Assembly: GCA_003254885.1 (NCBI GenBank)
Contig: QANT01007686.1
Span: 1-64,000, forward strand
Direction of reading: 5' to 3'
Source of the DNA: Purshia tridentata
Lineage: Eukaryota > Streptophyta > Magnoliopsida > Rosales > Rosaceae
Length of the DNA stretch: 64,000 nucleotides
The notes under the pieces are model-generated. The model ran no database searches and had not been told where the DNA came from. It saw only the letters and a list, made by a program, of their open reading frames with translations. This document shows, one piece after another, positions 35,264 to 47,780 of this stretch (its first letter is position 1; the number at the start of each line of letters is the position of its first letter). The translations under genes and the position numbers were made by a program.

Positions 35264-36688
35264 ATGATCAAAACCATGCCGCCTTTTACAGAATCGGTGT
35301 TTTCCCATACTGGGTTCAGTAAACAGCACAAGTCGGAGTCCAACATAGCCACCATAGACGTGGGTGGCCAGCTCTTTCAGACCACCAAGCAAACCCTAAC
35401 CCTAGCCGGACCGGACTCGCTGTTCTCCCGGATTTTCGACTCGGCCTCCTCAGCTCATCCAACTCCTCTCTTCATCGACCGAGACCCGGAGCTCTTCTCG
35501 ATCTTTCTCTCGCTTCTCCGAACCGGTAATTTGCCGTCCAAGGCCAAATCTTTGGACCTCCAAGACCTAATTTTTGAATCCCAATTTTATGGGATTGAAT
35601 CGTTTTTGATGAATTCGCTGTCGAACCCATCTCATTTCGATGCGTTTAACCTCGAGAGGTCTTTGATTTTGCCCTTGAATGGCCGGGACACACCGTCTGT
35701 GATCGCCACGACGCCGTTTGGCTCGGTCCATGTAGCTCACGGTAGCAAAATCACGTCGTTTGATTGGTCCCTGAGGAAAAAGTCGACGATTTTGACCCAA
35801 TTCACGGCCGTGGATTCGATGCTGGCGTTGACGCCCACGGTGGTCGCCGCCGGGGCCACCGACTTCTCGGGACTCCAAATTCTCGATCTTCAAAATGGGG
35901 TTTTGAGGCAGACTCTGAACTGGGAGAATGTGACTCGGTCTGGCTCCACAGTGCAAGGAATTGGATCCTCACCTGAGTTACTTTTTGCTAGTTTCGAATC
36001 GGTCCGGAGGAACTCGAATTCAATAATGATTTACGATTTAAATAGCCTGAGCCCGGTTAATGAGATTGGTCATAATGAAATCTTTGGTGCAGACATTGAT
36101 TCAGCAATACCGGCCACTAAATTGAATTGGGTTCCGGGTTATAGTCTGTTAATGGCGTCTGGTTCGCACAGTGGACCTTCAGGAGTATCTGGCAACATTA
36201 AATTTTGGGATACAAGGTCTGGGACTAAAGTATGGGAGATAAAAGAGAAAGTTGATTGCTTTTCGGATGTCACAGTTTCGGATAACTTGTCAGCAATATT
36301 CAAGGTTGGTGTGAATTCCGGCGAGATGTTCTTCGCGGATTTGAGATCTTTAGGTACTGAGAATCCATGGGTTTGCCTCGGTGATAAGAGGAAAGTGGCT
36401 AATGGTAAGAAGGAAGGCGCTGGGTGCAAGATTGAAAGCCATGGAAACCAAGTGTTTTGTAGTAAGGGAGGGGATATGGAGCTGTGGTCAGAGGTAGTGG
36501 TGGGATCTAAGAGGAGCAATGTAAATGGGATAGAGGACAGGCACTTCAGGAAGAACTTAATGGGGAGAATGAAGGATATGGGAGGTTCCAGGATAACCAA
36601 CTTTGCTTTTGGAGGGAACAAGATGTTTGTAACCAGGAAGGATCAGCAAAATGTTGAGGTCTGGCAGAATTCAGTTAGAGGATTTTGA
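35264..36688 (+). CDS. BTB/POZ protein with WD40/YVTN-like repeats (At5g41330 type)
   Basis: Intronless, 474 aa. A KCTD/T1-type BTB domain spans about residues 28-118 (IATIDVGGQLFQTTKQTL near its start). It is followed by a beta-propeller-like region from about 150 to the end, with motifs such as HVAHGSKITSFDWSLR, GNIKFWDTRSGTKVWEI and a final MFVTRKDQQNVEVWQ. BTB proteins of this kind are thought to link CUL3 ubiquitin ligases to targets through the propeller, which is inference here. Similarity to Arabidopsis At5g41330 runs over the full length as I recall it; the MIKTMPP leader before the BTB is variable in the family. I used the first ATG; Met5 is an alternative. Downstream 3' UTR has AATAAA-like signals. 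The full frame is intact. Confidence 0.93.
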   Translation: MIKTMPPFTESVFSHTGFSKQHKSESNIATIDVGGQLFQTTKQTLTLAGPDSLFSRIFDSASSAHPTPLFIDRDPELFSIFLSLLRTGNLPSKAKSLDLQDLIFESQFYGIESFLMNSLSNPSHFDAFNLERSLILPLNGRDTPSVIATTPFGSVHVAHGSKITSFDWSLRKKSTILTQFTAVDSMLALTPTVVAAGATDFSGLQILDLQNGVLRQTLNWENVTRSGSTVQGIGSSPELLFASFESVRRNSNSIMIYDLNSLSPVNEIGHNEIFGADIDSAIPATKLNWVPGYSLLMASGSHSGPSGVSGNIKFWDTRSGTKVWEIKEKVDCFSDVTVSDNLSAIFKVGVNSGEMFFADLRSLGTENPWVCLGDKRKVANGKKEGAGCKIESHGNQVFCSKGGDMELWSEVVVGSKRSNVNGIEDRHFRKNLMGRMKDMGGSRITNFAFGGNKMFVTRKDQQNVEVWQNSVRGF

Positions 36689-37005
36689 TCCCAAGTTGGA
36701 AATGATAGATTGGGGATGATACTATGATCGTTCAGAGTTAGTCAAATTTTTTTGTTACATTGTTACTTAGCTTGATTTGTCTGTAAATTATCTTGTAGCT
36801 TTTCTAGTCTACCATTCTTTTATGTGCTCATTATCAAGTCTATCAATTTTTTATAAATGTTTTATTCAACGAATTTATGAATGAAAGTTATTCATGATGT
36901 TCCAACAATTATTGTCTTTACCCCCTTCTTTCTTGTGAACCTGCATTGACAAGTTGCACGCATTCTTTCTGTTATTAATGTTCATACACAATGGGGAATA
37001 AATTT
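36689..37005. other. BTB gene 3' UTR
   Basis: Probable 3' UTR and start of the spacer. No further structure seen. Confidence 0.5.
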
Positions 37006-37280
37006 ACATGTTGTGCTTGTAGAGATCTTTGGTGTTAAAATAAGATATGTTCTGCTTAGCATTTAGAATCATTCTGTTTTGTGGTTTGGAATAAACGGTT
37101 TTAAGTTTTTCATTATCAAGTGTAGCAAACTCTGTTTAGGTAACATGTTGTGCTTGTAGAGATCTTTGGTGTTAAAAATAAGATATGTTCTGCTTAGCAT
37201 TTAGAATCATTCTGTTTTGTGGTTTGGAATAAACGGTTTTAAGGTTTTCATTATCAAGTGTAGCAAACTCTGTTTAGGTA
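37006..37280. repeat. Very recent 137-bp tandem duplication
   Basis: Copy 1 is at 37006-37142 and copy 2 at 37143-37280. I can see only two differences (one extra A and one T/G change). Noncoding, downstream of the BTB gene. Confidence 0.92.
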
Positions 37281-40200
37281 GAGGATGAGCTTGTTCTTTG
37301 TAATTTGTCTAGTCACACATGTTTAAACATTTAGATCAATCTTTATCTTTCTTGATGTTCTCTTTTAGATGTTTACCTGTTATTTCTCAATGTCTATGGG
37401 AATGTTCCTCATCGTGCTGATTGCAGTGCATTTTCTGTTTCAAGTTTTCTGATATTAAATTATCAGTTATTGTATACATATGTCAGCTTCTGACAATATT
37501 TATCTGCAAACATGTGGGATTTTTTTAATAAAGACAATGTACAAAAATTGTACCTATGAGAATATAGTTTTGTTTCAAATGTTGTAGCTTGTTCTTTTAA
37601 TTTATAGATAACATCTTCTCAAAGATTTTGTTCTCCTTCTCTATTCTGTCTGATAATATGAGTCATAGTGTCTTTGAACACGAATTGCAAATATTTCTTA
37701 GTAAAAGATGGGTTACACAGATTTCTGAAAAAAGGAATAAAAATACTCAAGAATGTAAGAAAAGGCAGCTGAAAGGAAACTATAGGTTACCTTTCACCTA
37801 CTTTATCTTTTCAAGTTTTAGATGACAATTTTGAACTTGACAACAGGGAAGCTGGTTGAAGGTGGAAAGGGAGAGGTTGGAGGCAACACAGTTGTGGCAA
37901 AGTCAGGTAGATTGTGTATCTGTGTTGATTCTGCATTTTTATATTGCATTTCGGCTTTTGTTTTGGCTGTCCACTGCCAGACTAAGAGGAATGAGGATTT
38001 GGTAGTTGCTCAGATGATAAATACTATTGATGTTGTCATTGTGCATCTTATTTTGCTAACTTTACAACTTGCTTTGTTCATTTAAACTGTAATGCATATA
38101 TTGTTGTCTTATTACTGCTTTTTTTTCTATTATTTATGGGCCAATCTCATTTTTGGCTTGGAAGTTGGGAGGGTTTTAGACAGTGCTTAGGTTGATACTA
38201 GTTGTAAGAGTGTAAAATAGTAAGCCTTCACATTACCATCTTTATTAGAATTTAGGCCAACTATAGAATCAAAACTTCTTATCCCCTTGAGAAGTTTCAC
38301 AATATCAGCATGTCGTTCTACAACACAAACCAAGCGTTATGATGCATAGGTGATGTCATCATTCTTACTTCATAAGAACTTTCTATGAAAACTTCTTTTT
38401 TCTTCAGAATTCTGATTTTTTAACTGAGTCAACAAACAAACAGAAAATAGGATAATTCTTTTAATTAAGTTCAATGCAACAAGTCAGATTGGTAATTTGG
38501 CAGAATTTTGAAAACCTATAAATTAAAGGGATTATATATAGGTCCTGAACTACTGTTTCAGGACTGGAAATCCAATCCTTAAACAAAGAATGAATATTTT
38601 TGGCTATTCATAGCTAAAATGGTGGTTTTTGACTGAAGCTTCTAAAAGATGACTGGGTTAGTAGGAAATGATGAGTTTTTATGGCCACAAAGAAGGCATT
38701 ACTAAGCGTTACATTGGATCTTAATTTGTTCAATTTACACAACTAGTTATGTAAAGAGTATGTTATTATGTTGCATTCTATTAATTCAACTTGAGTGAAT
38801 ATGGTGGGTAGGTGAGGCTCATTTGTTTGCCAGCTCATACTCTAGGGTATCATTTGTCTTTAGGATACAATGATTCTCAATGACCTTCTTGTGTTATTTA
38901 AATGATTGGCTTGTCATCTATGTGCAATAATTAGCTGCAAGTGCTTCATGGACTTCACTACCATGTGCAAGAAGGCTATCAGTTAATTCTGAAGATTTTT
39001 GGGTACTTTGTGGCCTGGCAGAAAATAATAAAGTTTGTGCAAGAAACTTTATCAGTCTTATTCAGAATTCTAGTTTGCGTTTAGTTAGTGATGTTTATAG
39101 CTTTTCCATTCTTTTGTGTGGAGTGGGGATGCCTGGTTAGATCATTGTTAACTAATTGGTTAAAAATAATCAAATATTTCTAGCTCTATTATTGACCTTT
39201 TAATGCTTCTTGTGTGTTCATTTACTCTCCTCTGCTTGAGTTTGGTTGGATTAAGTTAGGCTTTTTCAAAATCCCTGCCAAAAAAGCTTTGCTGTAAGTT
39301 TCTGTAAACATATATATTTTCTGTTATCCTTTCCAAATGGGGTGGCAGGTACTGCGTACACTTATATGCTGTAAACTTGGTCTCGCTTCACTTTAGTTCT
39401 TGTAGTTTTTAGTTTTTAGAGTTTGGTAGTTATCTAAATTTACACTTCTGCCAAGATTAATTTACTCAGTTACTTTTTTTTTTTTGACCAAAGTACTCGG
39501 TCACTTTTCAAATGGAGCTGTGTAATTATAATTTCCATTTTTGTTACAAATGAGGTTCAAGACCTGGAGAGAGAGAGAGAGAGAGAATGTGGGGTAAATG
39601 CTTTACTCTTTGGAATTGCAAGATCTCACAGTCCACAGAGCTGTGTACTTATATTAGTATCCAATCCAATCCCTAGCTGAAGTTGGTAATGTTTAGAAGG
39701 CTCCTCGAGTTATCTCCCACTTCCCTCTCCCCACTTAGAATATTGCAAGAAAAACTTGGACGGGTGTATACACCCACACTCTTACAACATTTTTTTATAT
39801 GTTAGTCATATAATCATTTATTGTAAAAAAAATCGTTTATGCACTTGTCATATGCTAATTTTTCTAGAATATTGCAGGTGGTAAGTTAAAGAACCATATA
39901 CATACTTTGGAGGCTCTTAAATGCATTAAAAAATCCACTCCTGGCTGTATTTTTTTTTAAAAAAAAAATTTGTTTTTGACCAAGTTTTTTAAAAGTACTT
40001 TAACAGAGTGTTTGCTTGGGAGTTATATTTGCCACAACCACAATGGAAATAACAAGCACATGGGAGGCTCTGCAATATAAAGAATTATTGAGTCATTATT
40101 GGTCCATAGCTTCACGAGATGATGCTATGCAAATAACCAAGGTGGGTGATTTGACTCACCGACTGATGTAACATCTCTAATCTTTTAGGGCAGAAAAAAG

Positions 40201-41891
40201 ACCCACATTTTAAATCTTTCAATGGATAATCTGAACGATTGCAAATTTGCAATAGCTCATATAATAATCATCAGTACAATTATTATCATCATATATATTC
40301 GTTGAGACAACTCATCGGGCCAAATCCTTTACAAAGTTTATGCTTGCAGCAGCCAATATTATAGTGAATATTTGAGTTAGACAGTTGTACCAAAAGAGAT
40401 TTGAGGCGCTTGTACCAAAAGAGATTTGAGTTAGACACATCAAATCCTTGACACACTCTTCAAAGACAGTACATATCATAGACCGAAATGTACTGCATAT
40501 TTGCATGTGTTTTTCAGGTTAAGGCTTTAAGCTAGCCTGCTATTTCTCAGTTTCCATATCTGTAAGTGCTTATAGAGCAAATTCCTGACAACTTTATTTT
40601 AATTTGTCTTGAGATAAGTTATTTCAAGCCTTTAGTTGAGACAACTTGTCCATGTAAATTATAAAATAGGGAGTTGAATTATTGTTAGGTATCACATATT
40701 AGTTGAATTCTCCAAATTTAATATTTAATATTTAATTAAGTCAACTAAACTGGTTATCTTAGTTATTCCACTGATATATAATCACTAAAGTTTTTATTTT
40801 TTTATTTTTTTATGAGATGATGACTATGAAGTAGTTATACATTTAGCTAGCTTTTCGGTGCATACCATTTAAGCTGCTGACAAAGTAGTGCTTCAATAAA
40901 TGGCGTCACCAAAATTATCAGTTTTTTGGACATAATATCTTATAATAGCACAAGTAATGGCATTTGTACTAGAGCCCTACCTCCTACATTTTTTGGTATC
41001 TTTCACAATAAACAAGAATGGACCATTTGTGTAAATAAGATGCAAGTACGATGTTAATGGCCAAACTTACAATATAATACGCTTTTCAATAAAAAACAGA
41101 CGAATTTAGGGTTTCTAATTTTCGATTTAAGTGATAAATTATGTGACTAGTAAAATAAATATAACGGATATATAGTTTGATAAAAGTTTCTCTCTCAATT
41201 CTGTGTATATGAGCTTTTGAATTTTTAGGCTCTGTTTGGTTTGCGATGTTAGAGTTTACGAATGGGGGAAGTTCGAAACTCTTTCTTCAACCCCTTTGGA
41301 TTTGCTATTCGATCTCATCACTTGAGAAAATATTTATTATGAGCTTTTATCACCAAATTAGGTACATTTTAAATTAAAATAAATTGAAAATTTTAATTCT
41401 TATTACTGCACACCATTCTTTTAAATTAAGCCAGAAAATTGTGCTTCATATTGCATGCAAGTGATATATATAAGTTTGTAAAAGTTAAAATGGTCTGAGA
41501 ATATATATAAGATCGATATAACGTGATGCCAGAGATGTGCATTGTGGTTCCAACAACAGACAATCAAAGAAATAAGACGACTTCTTAGCCAGAGATTGAT
41601 GATGATGAGAGCAACGTACTATCTACTTTGGAGATAAAAGCGACACCGTAAAAGCTGGTATGCTGCAAATAAATGCTGGAGGGACGTCGGTCACCCAACT
41701 AAACCTCTACTCACATGTATGCATGACAATTAGAAAGAAAACCATTCCTTTTTTTAAGGCAATATTAATGGCAGGGTCATCAAATTTGTTGATCAAATAT
41801 TGGGTTACGTGTATATATATATGTCAATCGATCTCTTACTTGTCAGAGTAAATAAAATTAGAAATGAGTTTAGATTTGAATAAAGGGAAAA
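37281..41891. other. Long intergenic region
   Basis: No gene I can support. A weak exon-like stretch (37847-37905, see findings) is present. A 21-bp direct repeat (TTGTACCAAAAGAGATTTGA) occurs twice around 40385-40430. A (GA)n run lies near 39568-39586. Composition is AT-rich throughout. Confidence 0.45.
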
Positions 41892-42142
41892 TTTTAACAA
41901 CAGGCTAGGACTCCAACTTATATATACCAATTTGAAACGAGGACACTATAAGACTTTAATATTAATTTTGGCTCAGAGAAGAATAGATCGTCAATTCCAT
42001 TATAATTTCCGCCACTATTATAATTTCTGGTCTATCATTCTTTGAGTCAAAATTAATATTAAAATCTTTATTTGGAACACTTAATTTAAAAATGATATCC
42101 TAATTTAAAACTAGTATATAAATTAGAGTCATGTTGCTAAAA
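41892..42142. mobile_element. Foldback element (MITE-like), about 250 bp
   Basis: A long imperfect inverted repeat. The outer arms start TTTTAACAACA (41892) and end GTTGCTAAAA (42142), and both contain an ACTCYAAYTTATATA stretch. The inner arms TTTAATATTAATTTTG and CAAAATTAATATTAAA flank a loop of about 70 nt. No ORF. Target-site duplications are not clear, so the superfamily is left open. Confidence 0.6.
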
Positions 42143-43190
42143 CAATAACTGTTAATAAAATTTGATGAAAAAATATAGTCATAGATTTGGTGACAAAGTA
42201 TATATTATTCTTCCATGTCACCCATACACGTAGATACAATTTCTTCAACTGATCCCATTTACTTCTACTCCTTCATTCAATGCCACAATTTAAGGTGAAG
42301 CGGCAATTTCCTGCCAAGTTAGGTGGGCATGCATACCATTTTCCTCTAAACTCTAGACACATAGAAAGAGAGAGAGAATTGAAGGAGACAGACATAAAAA
42401 AGGTCCATGCATGTGATAGTGAAAAAACGAAAAAGAAAATGAGTTTAAATTTGTAGGGTTTCTATATCATTAATTTGCAATATTGCCTTAATTAAGCTTG
42501 CAAACTACTCTTACCACTCAGTGGTGGCCCTGCTGGTTTATAACCCTTATTATCTCCAACGACCTCTGCTAGCATTAATTAATCAAAACGTGAAAATCTC
42601 GTACTCCACAAAGTGAAAATGCATTGTAATATATATATATAAATATGTATATATGCCATTCAACATACAATAGTCTACTGCTATACGGTCTCTATTGATT
42701 GCCCTCTCTTTCAACTTTCTATTATAACTCAACTTTTTCCATTTCCTTTCCTTTAATTCATTGCCACTCACTCGATCTCCACATTTCTCTCCCTCGATCT
42801 TCTTCTTCTTCTTCTTCTTCTTCATCTTCTTCGTCGATCTCTTGGTACAAATTACCGATGCTGCACCAGTAGCATATGTGGTACTGAGTGACGTCACGAC
42901 TAGCTCTAGACTCTTAAGTTTTATGTGTCATGCCCAATAATAATATTGTTGGCATGCCAAATTCAGATCTTCCTTCATAAATCTGATCTGGGTCATGTTT
43001 TTTGAGTCCATCTTGTTCTGGGGATTACTTTGTTTAAGCTACATTTTTCAAGTTCTAGCTTAAGTTTGCAGGTTTCAATAGTTTAATAATTACTTGGGTT
43101 AGGGGTTTCATGTTGGTCTGAGTGTGAACAGTGAAGTGGGTTTCTTTTTTAATTTCAAGTGGGGTCCCGAAGCTAAAATCAGTGATCAAC
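42143..43190. promoter_or_regulatory. Upstream region of CYP86A gene
   Basis: Contains a (GA)n near 42365, a TATATATATAAATATGTATATA stretch near 42631 and a (CTT)n pyrimidine tract at about 42799-42825. Any of the TATA-like strings could serve the CYP gene, but the transcription start cannot be fixed from sequence. Confidence 0.4.
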
Positions 43191-44837
43191 ATGGATGTAT
43201 CAACGGCTGTTATCATCTTATCAGCTTTGGCAGCGTATTTATTGTGGTTCAAGGTGATCTCGCGGAGGATGAGCGGTCCACGTGTATGGCCACTATTGGG
43301 CAGCCTTCCGGGTCTGATCCAGAACTCGAACCGGATGCACGACTGGATCGCGGACAATCTCCGCACTTGCGGCGGCACGTACCAGACGTGCATCTGTGCC
43401 ATCCCTTTCCTGGCTCGCAAGCAAGCGCTTGTGACTGTCACGTGCGACCCCAAGAACTTGGAGCACATTTTGAAGCTCCGGTTTGACAATTACCCCAAGG
43501 GCCCAACTTGGCAAGCTGTGTTCCATGACTTACTTGGTGATGGGATCTTCAACTCGGATGGCGACACGTGGCTGTTCCAGCGTAAGACTGCCGCACTGGA
43601 ATTCACCACCCGGACACTTCGCCAAGCCATGGCTCGTTGGGTGAGCCGAGCCATTAAGCTTAGGTTCTGCCCGATTCTTGAGACAGCTCAGAAGGAAGCC
43701 AAGCCGGTGGATCTTCAAGACCTTTTGCTTCGACTCACTTTCGATAACATATGTGGCTTGGCTTTCGGTAAGGACCCGGAAACGCTGGCTTTGAGCCTTC
43801 CCGAAAATGGCTTTGCAACGGCTTTTGACCGAGCCACTGAAGCCACGCTACAACGCTTTATCTTGCCCGAGTTTATTTGGAAATTCAAAAAATGGCTCCG
43901 GCTTGGAATGGAAATCAGCTTGACCCACAGCCTCCGCCACATCGATGAGTACTTGTCCAACATAATCAATACACGTAAGCTGGAGTTGGTGAGTCAGCAG
44001 GAAGGTTGTAACAACACGACCCCACACGACGACTTGTTGTCCCGGTTCATGATGAAAAAGAAAGCCTACTCCGACGAATTCCTCCAACATGTGGCGCTCA
44101 ACTTCATCCTAGCTGGACGTGACACATCATCAGTCGCACTGAGCTGGTTCTTTTGGCTGGTCACTCAAAACCCAGAAGCGGAAGAGAAAATCGTCCTCGA
44201 GATTTGCACCGTTCTGATGGAGACACGTGGCAGCGACATTTCCAAGTGGGTGAAAGAGCCCCTAGTGTTCGAAGAAGTTGACCGATTGACATATCTTAAG
44301 GCAGCATTGTCCGAGACCCTAAGGCTTTACCCTTCAGTGCCACAGGACTCCAAGCACACAATAAACGACGATGTTTTGCCTAATGGGACTTTTGTGCCTG
44401 CAGGCTCTTCAATCACATATTCCATATACGCCATTGGTCGCATGAAGTACATTTGGGGTGACGATTGCCTAGAGTTTAAGCCTGAAAGGTGGTTATCTTC
44501 CGATGGCAAAAAAATGGAGGTACAAGATTCATATAGATTTGTTGCATTTAATGCCGGTCCAAGAATTTGTTTAGGCAAGGATTTAGCTTATTTGCAAATG
44601 AAGTCAATAGCCGCGGCGGTGTTGTTGAGGCACCGGCTTGCGCTGGTGCCGGGCCACAATGTGGAGCAGAAGATGTCATTGACATTGTTCATGAAATATG
44701 GGCTGAAGGTTAATGTGCACCCTAGAGACTTAAACCCTATTTTGGCAAAAATAGGCAAGGGTGATGACTCATGGGGTACTAAAGATGGTCATGTTCTCTA
44801 CAATGAGAGGGTTGATATGGTGTCTGGGGTTGCATAA
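43191..44837 (+). CDS. CYP86A7: Cytochrome P450 CYP86A, fatty-acid omega-hydroxylase
   Basis: CYP86A enzymes hydroxylate the terminal carbon of C12-C18 fatty acids at the ER, feeding cutin and suberin synthesis. Intronless, 548 aa. I chose ATG 43191 (MDVSTAV) because the longer frame begins with GTG at 43131 and CYP86A7 starts MDVS. Residues 1-20 form an N-terminal membrane anchor, followed by a Pro-rich hinge ([13 protein letters not shown]). The I-helix AGRDTS is at 308-313, ExxR (ETLR) at 375-378, PERW at 431-434, and the heme loop [10 protein letters not shown] at 453-462 with Cys460 as heme ligand. All key P450 residues are present and the length is normal. Position between HRGP and YDA homologues supports orthology to CYP86A7 rather than CYP86A8. 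Confidence 0.95.
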   Translation: MDVSTAVIILSALAAYLLWFKVISRRMSGPRVWPLLGSLPGLIQNSNRMHDWIADNLRTCGGTYQTCICAIPFLARKQALVTVTCDPKNLEHILKLRFDNYPKGPTWQAVFHDLLGDGIFNSDGDTWLFQRKTAALEFTTRTLRQAMARWVSRAIKLRFCPILETAQKEAKPVDLQDLLLRLTFDNICGLAFGKDPETLALSLPENGFATAFDRATEATLQRFILPEFIWKFKKWLRLGMEISLTHSLRHIDEYLSNIINTRKLELVSQQEGCNNTTPHDDLLSRFMMKKKAYSDEFLQHVALNFILAGRDTSSVALSWFFWLVTQNPEAEEKIVLEICTVLMETRGSDISKWVKEPLVFEEVDRLTYLKAALSETLRLYPSVPQDSKHTINDDVLPNGTFVPAGSSITYSIYAIGRMKYIWGDDCLEFKPERWLSSDGKKMEVQDSYRFVAFNAGPRICLGKDLAYLQMKSIAAAVLLRHRLALVPGHNVEQKMSLTLFMKYGLKVNVHPRDLNPILAKIGKGDDSWGTKDGHVLYNERVDMVSGVA

Positions 44838-46262
44838 GAGGGCTAGCTTGTTGGTTTTGGGCTAAGCCTGTGAATATGATGCATACTGCATACTAGAGAA
44901 TAATTAATTAAGGTCAGTCATTATTATATCTTATACTATACTGTAGAGAAAGAAGAGTGGAGAATGAATGGCAGCTTATGAACCATTCTGGGGAGCTCTA
45001 TCATCTAATAATGTGCATAGGGTAATAATTAAAATATTGTTGGTGAGGGATTGTGGAACTAGCTAGTGGTGCTGTTACCAATTGAAGTATTATATTTGAC
45101 CTTTATTTTTCTTATTTTTTGGCTTTTCTGAAAGTGCATTGTGGCATATATGTCATATGGTTCAAGTGTTAATAAGAAATGAAGGTCAATCAAAGTTGCC
45201 AGTGGGTAAATGACATGCCAATGACATTATTGGTATTGGTGTTACACAAATATAAAGCAGCTTTTTATGTATGATTTACATTTCAGGCTCCAATAGTTAC
45301 TCTTTTTTTTTTTTTAATTAGTCCAAATTGTAATACCATTCTTGGGGAGAAACCAACACTTGATTGCTCGGGTCTGTGATGCCAGGAATGGAAGCCATGG
45401 AATTGCAGAATGGCCTTTGATAAAATCAGTTTCAGATTTGGGAAGGTTTCTATTTTCTAAGATATTGTGCTTTCCCTTGTACTTTTGGTTTAGATTTTTA
45501 GGGTCTGTTTGGTGGCTAGCTAGTAATTTAATTCATGACTCTTATTCAACAAGGCAAACTTGTTGAAGCTAGTAAACTTAATTCATAGATCCTAATATAT
45601 TTTTTTCTCTGTTCAATGTTCATCAATTATCATTACCACTTTGCCTAATTTATAGAGAAACTAATTTATCATTTTACAATAATCATTTTACAATAATCAT
45701 TTTACATTATCATTATGAAGAGAGATCAGACAGACTAATTCACATAGTACAAAAAAAAATGCAGCAAACAATAAGCTGGTGTCAGCTCTCAACCAAATAG
45801 ACACAGTACTCATCCTTAATTGTTCTCATTAATTAAGATTTAAAGCAGGGTCAATATCCTTTGGTCAAAAAAAAAAAAGCAGGGTCAATATCAACGGAAA
45901 TCGGTTGCAGGGTGATTATGCAGCCAAACTTATATCAATGAGAAAACAAAAAATATAAATGGAAATCAATATGAAAGCAAATATGGGAAATATTGCAGTA
46001 GAATACCATAATAAGCAGAGTGAGGCAGAACACATGAAATTCGCAATACTACTTCATTAATACTTTGCTTGGATATTATATAAACTAAATATAGCAAAGC
46101 TTATACCCATTTGAAAATATCAATTAATTCTTGGATATATAATTGAAAACCAAATCGATTAGCACAGTCACCATATATACTTCTCAAAATCAAGAGGTTA
46201 ATTGAACTAGCTAGTTACAATTCTGATAAGCAAACTAATAAAATCAATCATCGACTGTTTAA
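44838..46262. other. CYP86A 3' UTR and intergenic DNA
   Basis: AT-rich, no gene supported. AAAGCAGGGTCAATATC-like sequence is repeated near 45842 and 45877, separated by an A run. A small frame at 45342-45566 has no recognisable similarity. Confidence 0.5.
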
Positions 46263-46895
46263 TTACGTTCTTAAATTCTTTATTAGTCTCTTTCTTTGAT
46301 GAGCAACAGCAGGTTGGCCTTGGCTTGCCCGTTTAAGAACAGAAAATCCGAACTTGTACTGAAGAGTATTCCAGTAAAGTCCAATTTGATCACCCCCCTT
46401 CAACTCTCTCCTCTTCACAAAATCCTCCTTCCACTTATTAATGAAAACATAACTCTTCCAATTCTCCCATCGCTTCAAAACCAATCGATGCTCCGTGTTT
46501 GTGTCATAGTCATAAACCTTGAGTTCTGCACCCTCTTTGCTCGCAACCCTTCTGGCTAACTTGTCATCCAAGTAATGCAGCACATGGTCCTCGATCAAAT
46601 GTGTAGCCACCAACAGCCTGCACATGTTTCCGAGATCGCTCTCTGTGAGCGTCTTCTTGATCCTCCAAGGGTCATGATACAGACTCAGCCTCGTCGACAC
46701 AGCAGCAGAGGGTTTATCTTTGTCATGACCAGCAGGGCCTTTCTCAGCTTTTCTCTTCTTTGTGGTAGTCCAAGACGGGTCCCACAAAGCGAATGCTGTT
46801 GAAATTTTGTCATGTGGGCATAGAGTAGTAGTAGTAGTAGTAGTACCAATGGCAAGGGTTAGTGCTGTTGAGAGTTGGGTGAATGTGTCTTCCAT
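46263..46895 (-). CDS. Small B3-domain protein (At2g33720 type)
   Basis: Intronless, 210 aa, starting at ATG 46895-46893. A low-complexity N-terminus includes a run of Thr (residues 18-24) encoded by an AGT/TAC microsatellite at 46827-46848. A basic TTKKRKAEK (44-52) may be a nuclear localisation signal. The B3 fold spans about 76-190: YHDPWRIKKTLTESDLGNMCRLL, then HLIEDHVLHYL, LVLKRWENWKSYVFI, FVKRRELKGGDQIGLYW and FGFSVL. B3 domains of the REM group bind DNA in some members; target genes here are unknown. The protein consists of little besides the B3 domain, as usual for this subgroup. The frame is intact. Confidence 0.88.
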   Translation of the reverse strand: MEDTFTQLSTALTLAIGTTTTTTTLCPHDKISTAFALWDPSWTTTKKRKAEKGPAGHDKDKPSAAVSTRLSLYHDPWRIKKTLTESDLGNMCRLLVATHLIEDHVLHYLDDKLARRVASKEGAELKVYDYDTNTEHRLVLKRWENWKSYVFINKWKEDFVKRRELKGGDQIGLYWNTLQYKFGFSVLKRASQGQPAVAHQRKRLIKNLRT

Positions 46896-47780
46896 TGTTG
46901 AAACTTGAATCAGAGAGATGAATGTGAAGCAATTAATGGTTTAGGGTTTTGGTTCTTAGGGAGAAACCAACAAACACATTAGGGGGGCTTTAGAGAATGA
47001 GACAATGGGTTTGTGATTCTTGGCATTGAAGTCATGGTTATGGAATAGTAGCAGAGTGCATTCGTATTTATAGAGATTTGAACAAAATCACTACGGGTTT
47101 GCAATTGCTCTTCAATTACGATCAGGAAACTTTACTTTTCTTTCCTAGTCTTTCTTGGTAATATAGATATTTAGGGGCTACTTGGTGACTAAGAAATTAA
47201 GTAATTTTACCAAGTTGGAAGAAATTAAGTAATTTTCTAAGTTTCAACGGAACTGAGAAAGGAAAAGCATGGAAATAAGAAGAGGAATGAAAAAAGGAAA
47301 GTAATTTTGTTATTAAAACTTCCACTCCTCTGAATATATGAAATTTGTGAGTAATATGAATGTGGGTTCTATTGATTTTAAGAATCAGATATTATTAAAT
47401 TTGTTATTTTAACTTCCACTTCTATCCTCTATAGTATTTTGTGCCATGTTTCAGTTGTGGGAGGGAGCACTTAATTGGTATCTTTGCTAATTGCCATATA
47501 TTTATATATTTGCTAAAAATACTTAATGATGTCATTTGTGTTAATTATTTTTTGGGCCAATGATGTCATTTGCCTTTAGATTATAATAAAATAGTAACTT
47601 GAATTGATTTCCCTTGTCAGTTTCATTACATGGCATGTATAAGAATTGAAAAACATTTTTTCTTGCAACCAAAAGGAAAAACCCTTTTCTTTCCTTCCAA
47701 TTTTTGATACGTACATTTTTTTCAGCAGTTAGTCATACTAAATGATGCACAAGTTATTTTAAAACCTCCTAAAAACTCCG
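46896..47780. other. B3-gene upstream DNA
   Basis: Should contain the leader and promoter of the minus-strand B3 gene. AAGAAATTAAGTAATTTT is repeated with variation near 47189 and 47219. Nothing else recognised. Confidence 0.45.

Noticed and set aside
42583-42897. 104-codon minus-strand frame rich in Lys
   Set aside because: Its Lys run is the reverse reading of the CTT repeat in the CYP86A upstream region; no family resemblance.
43131-43190. N-terminal extension of the CYP86A frame (20 codons)
   Set aside because: It begins with GTG, which is not a normal plant start; the ATG at 43191 gives the family-typical MDVS membrane anchor.
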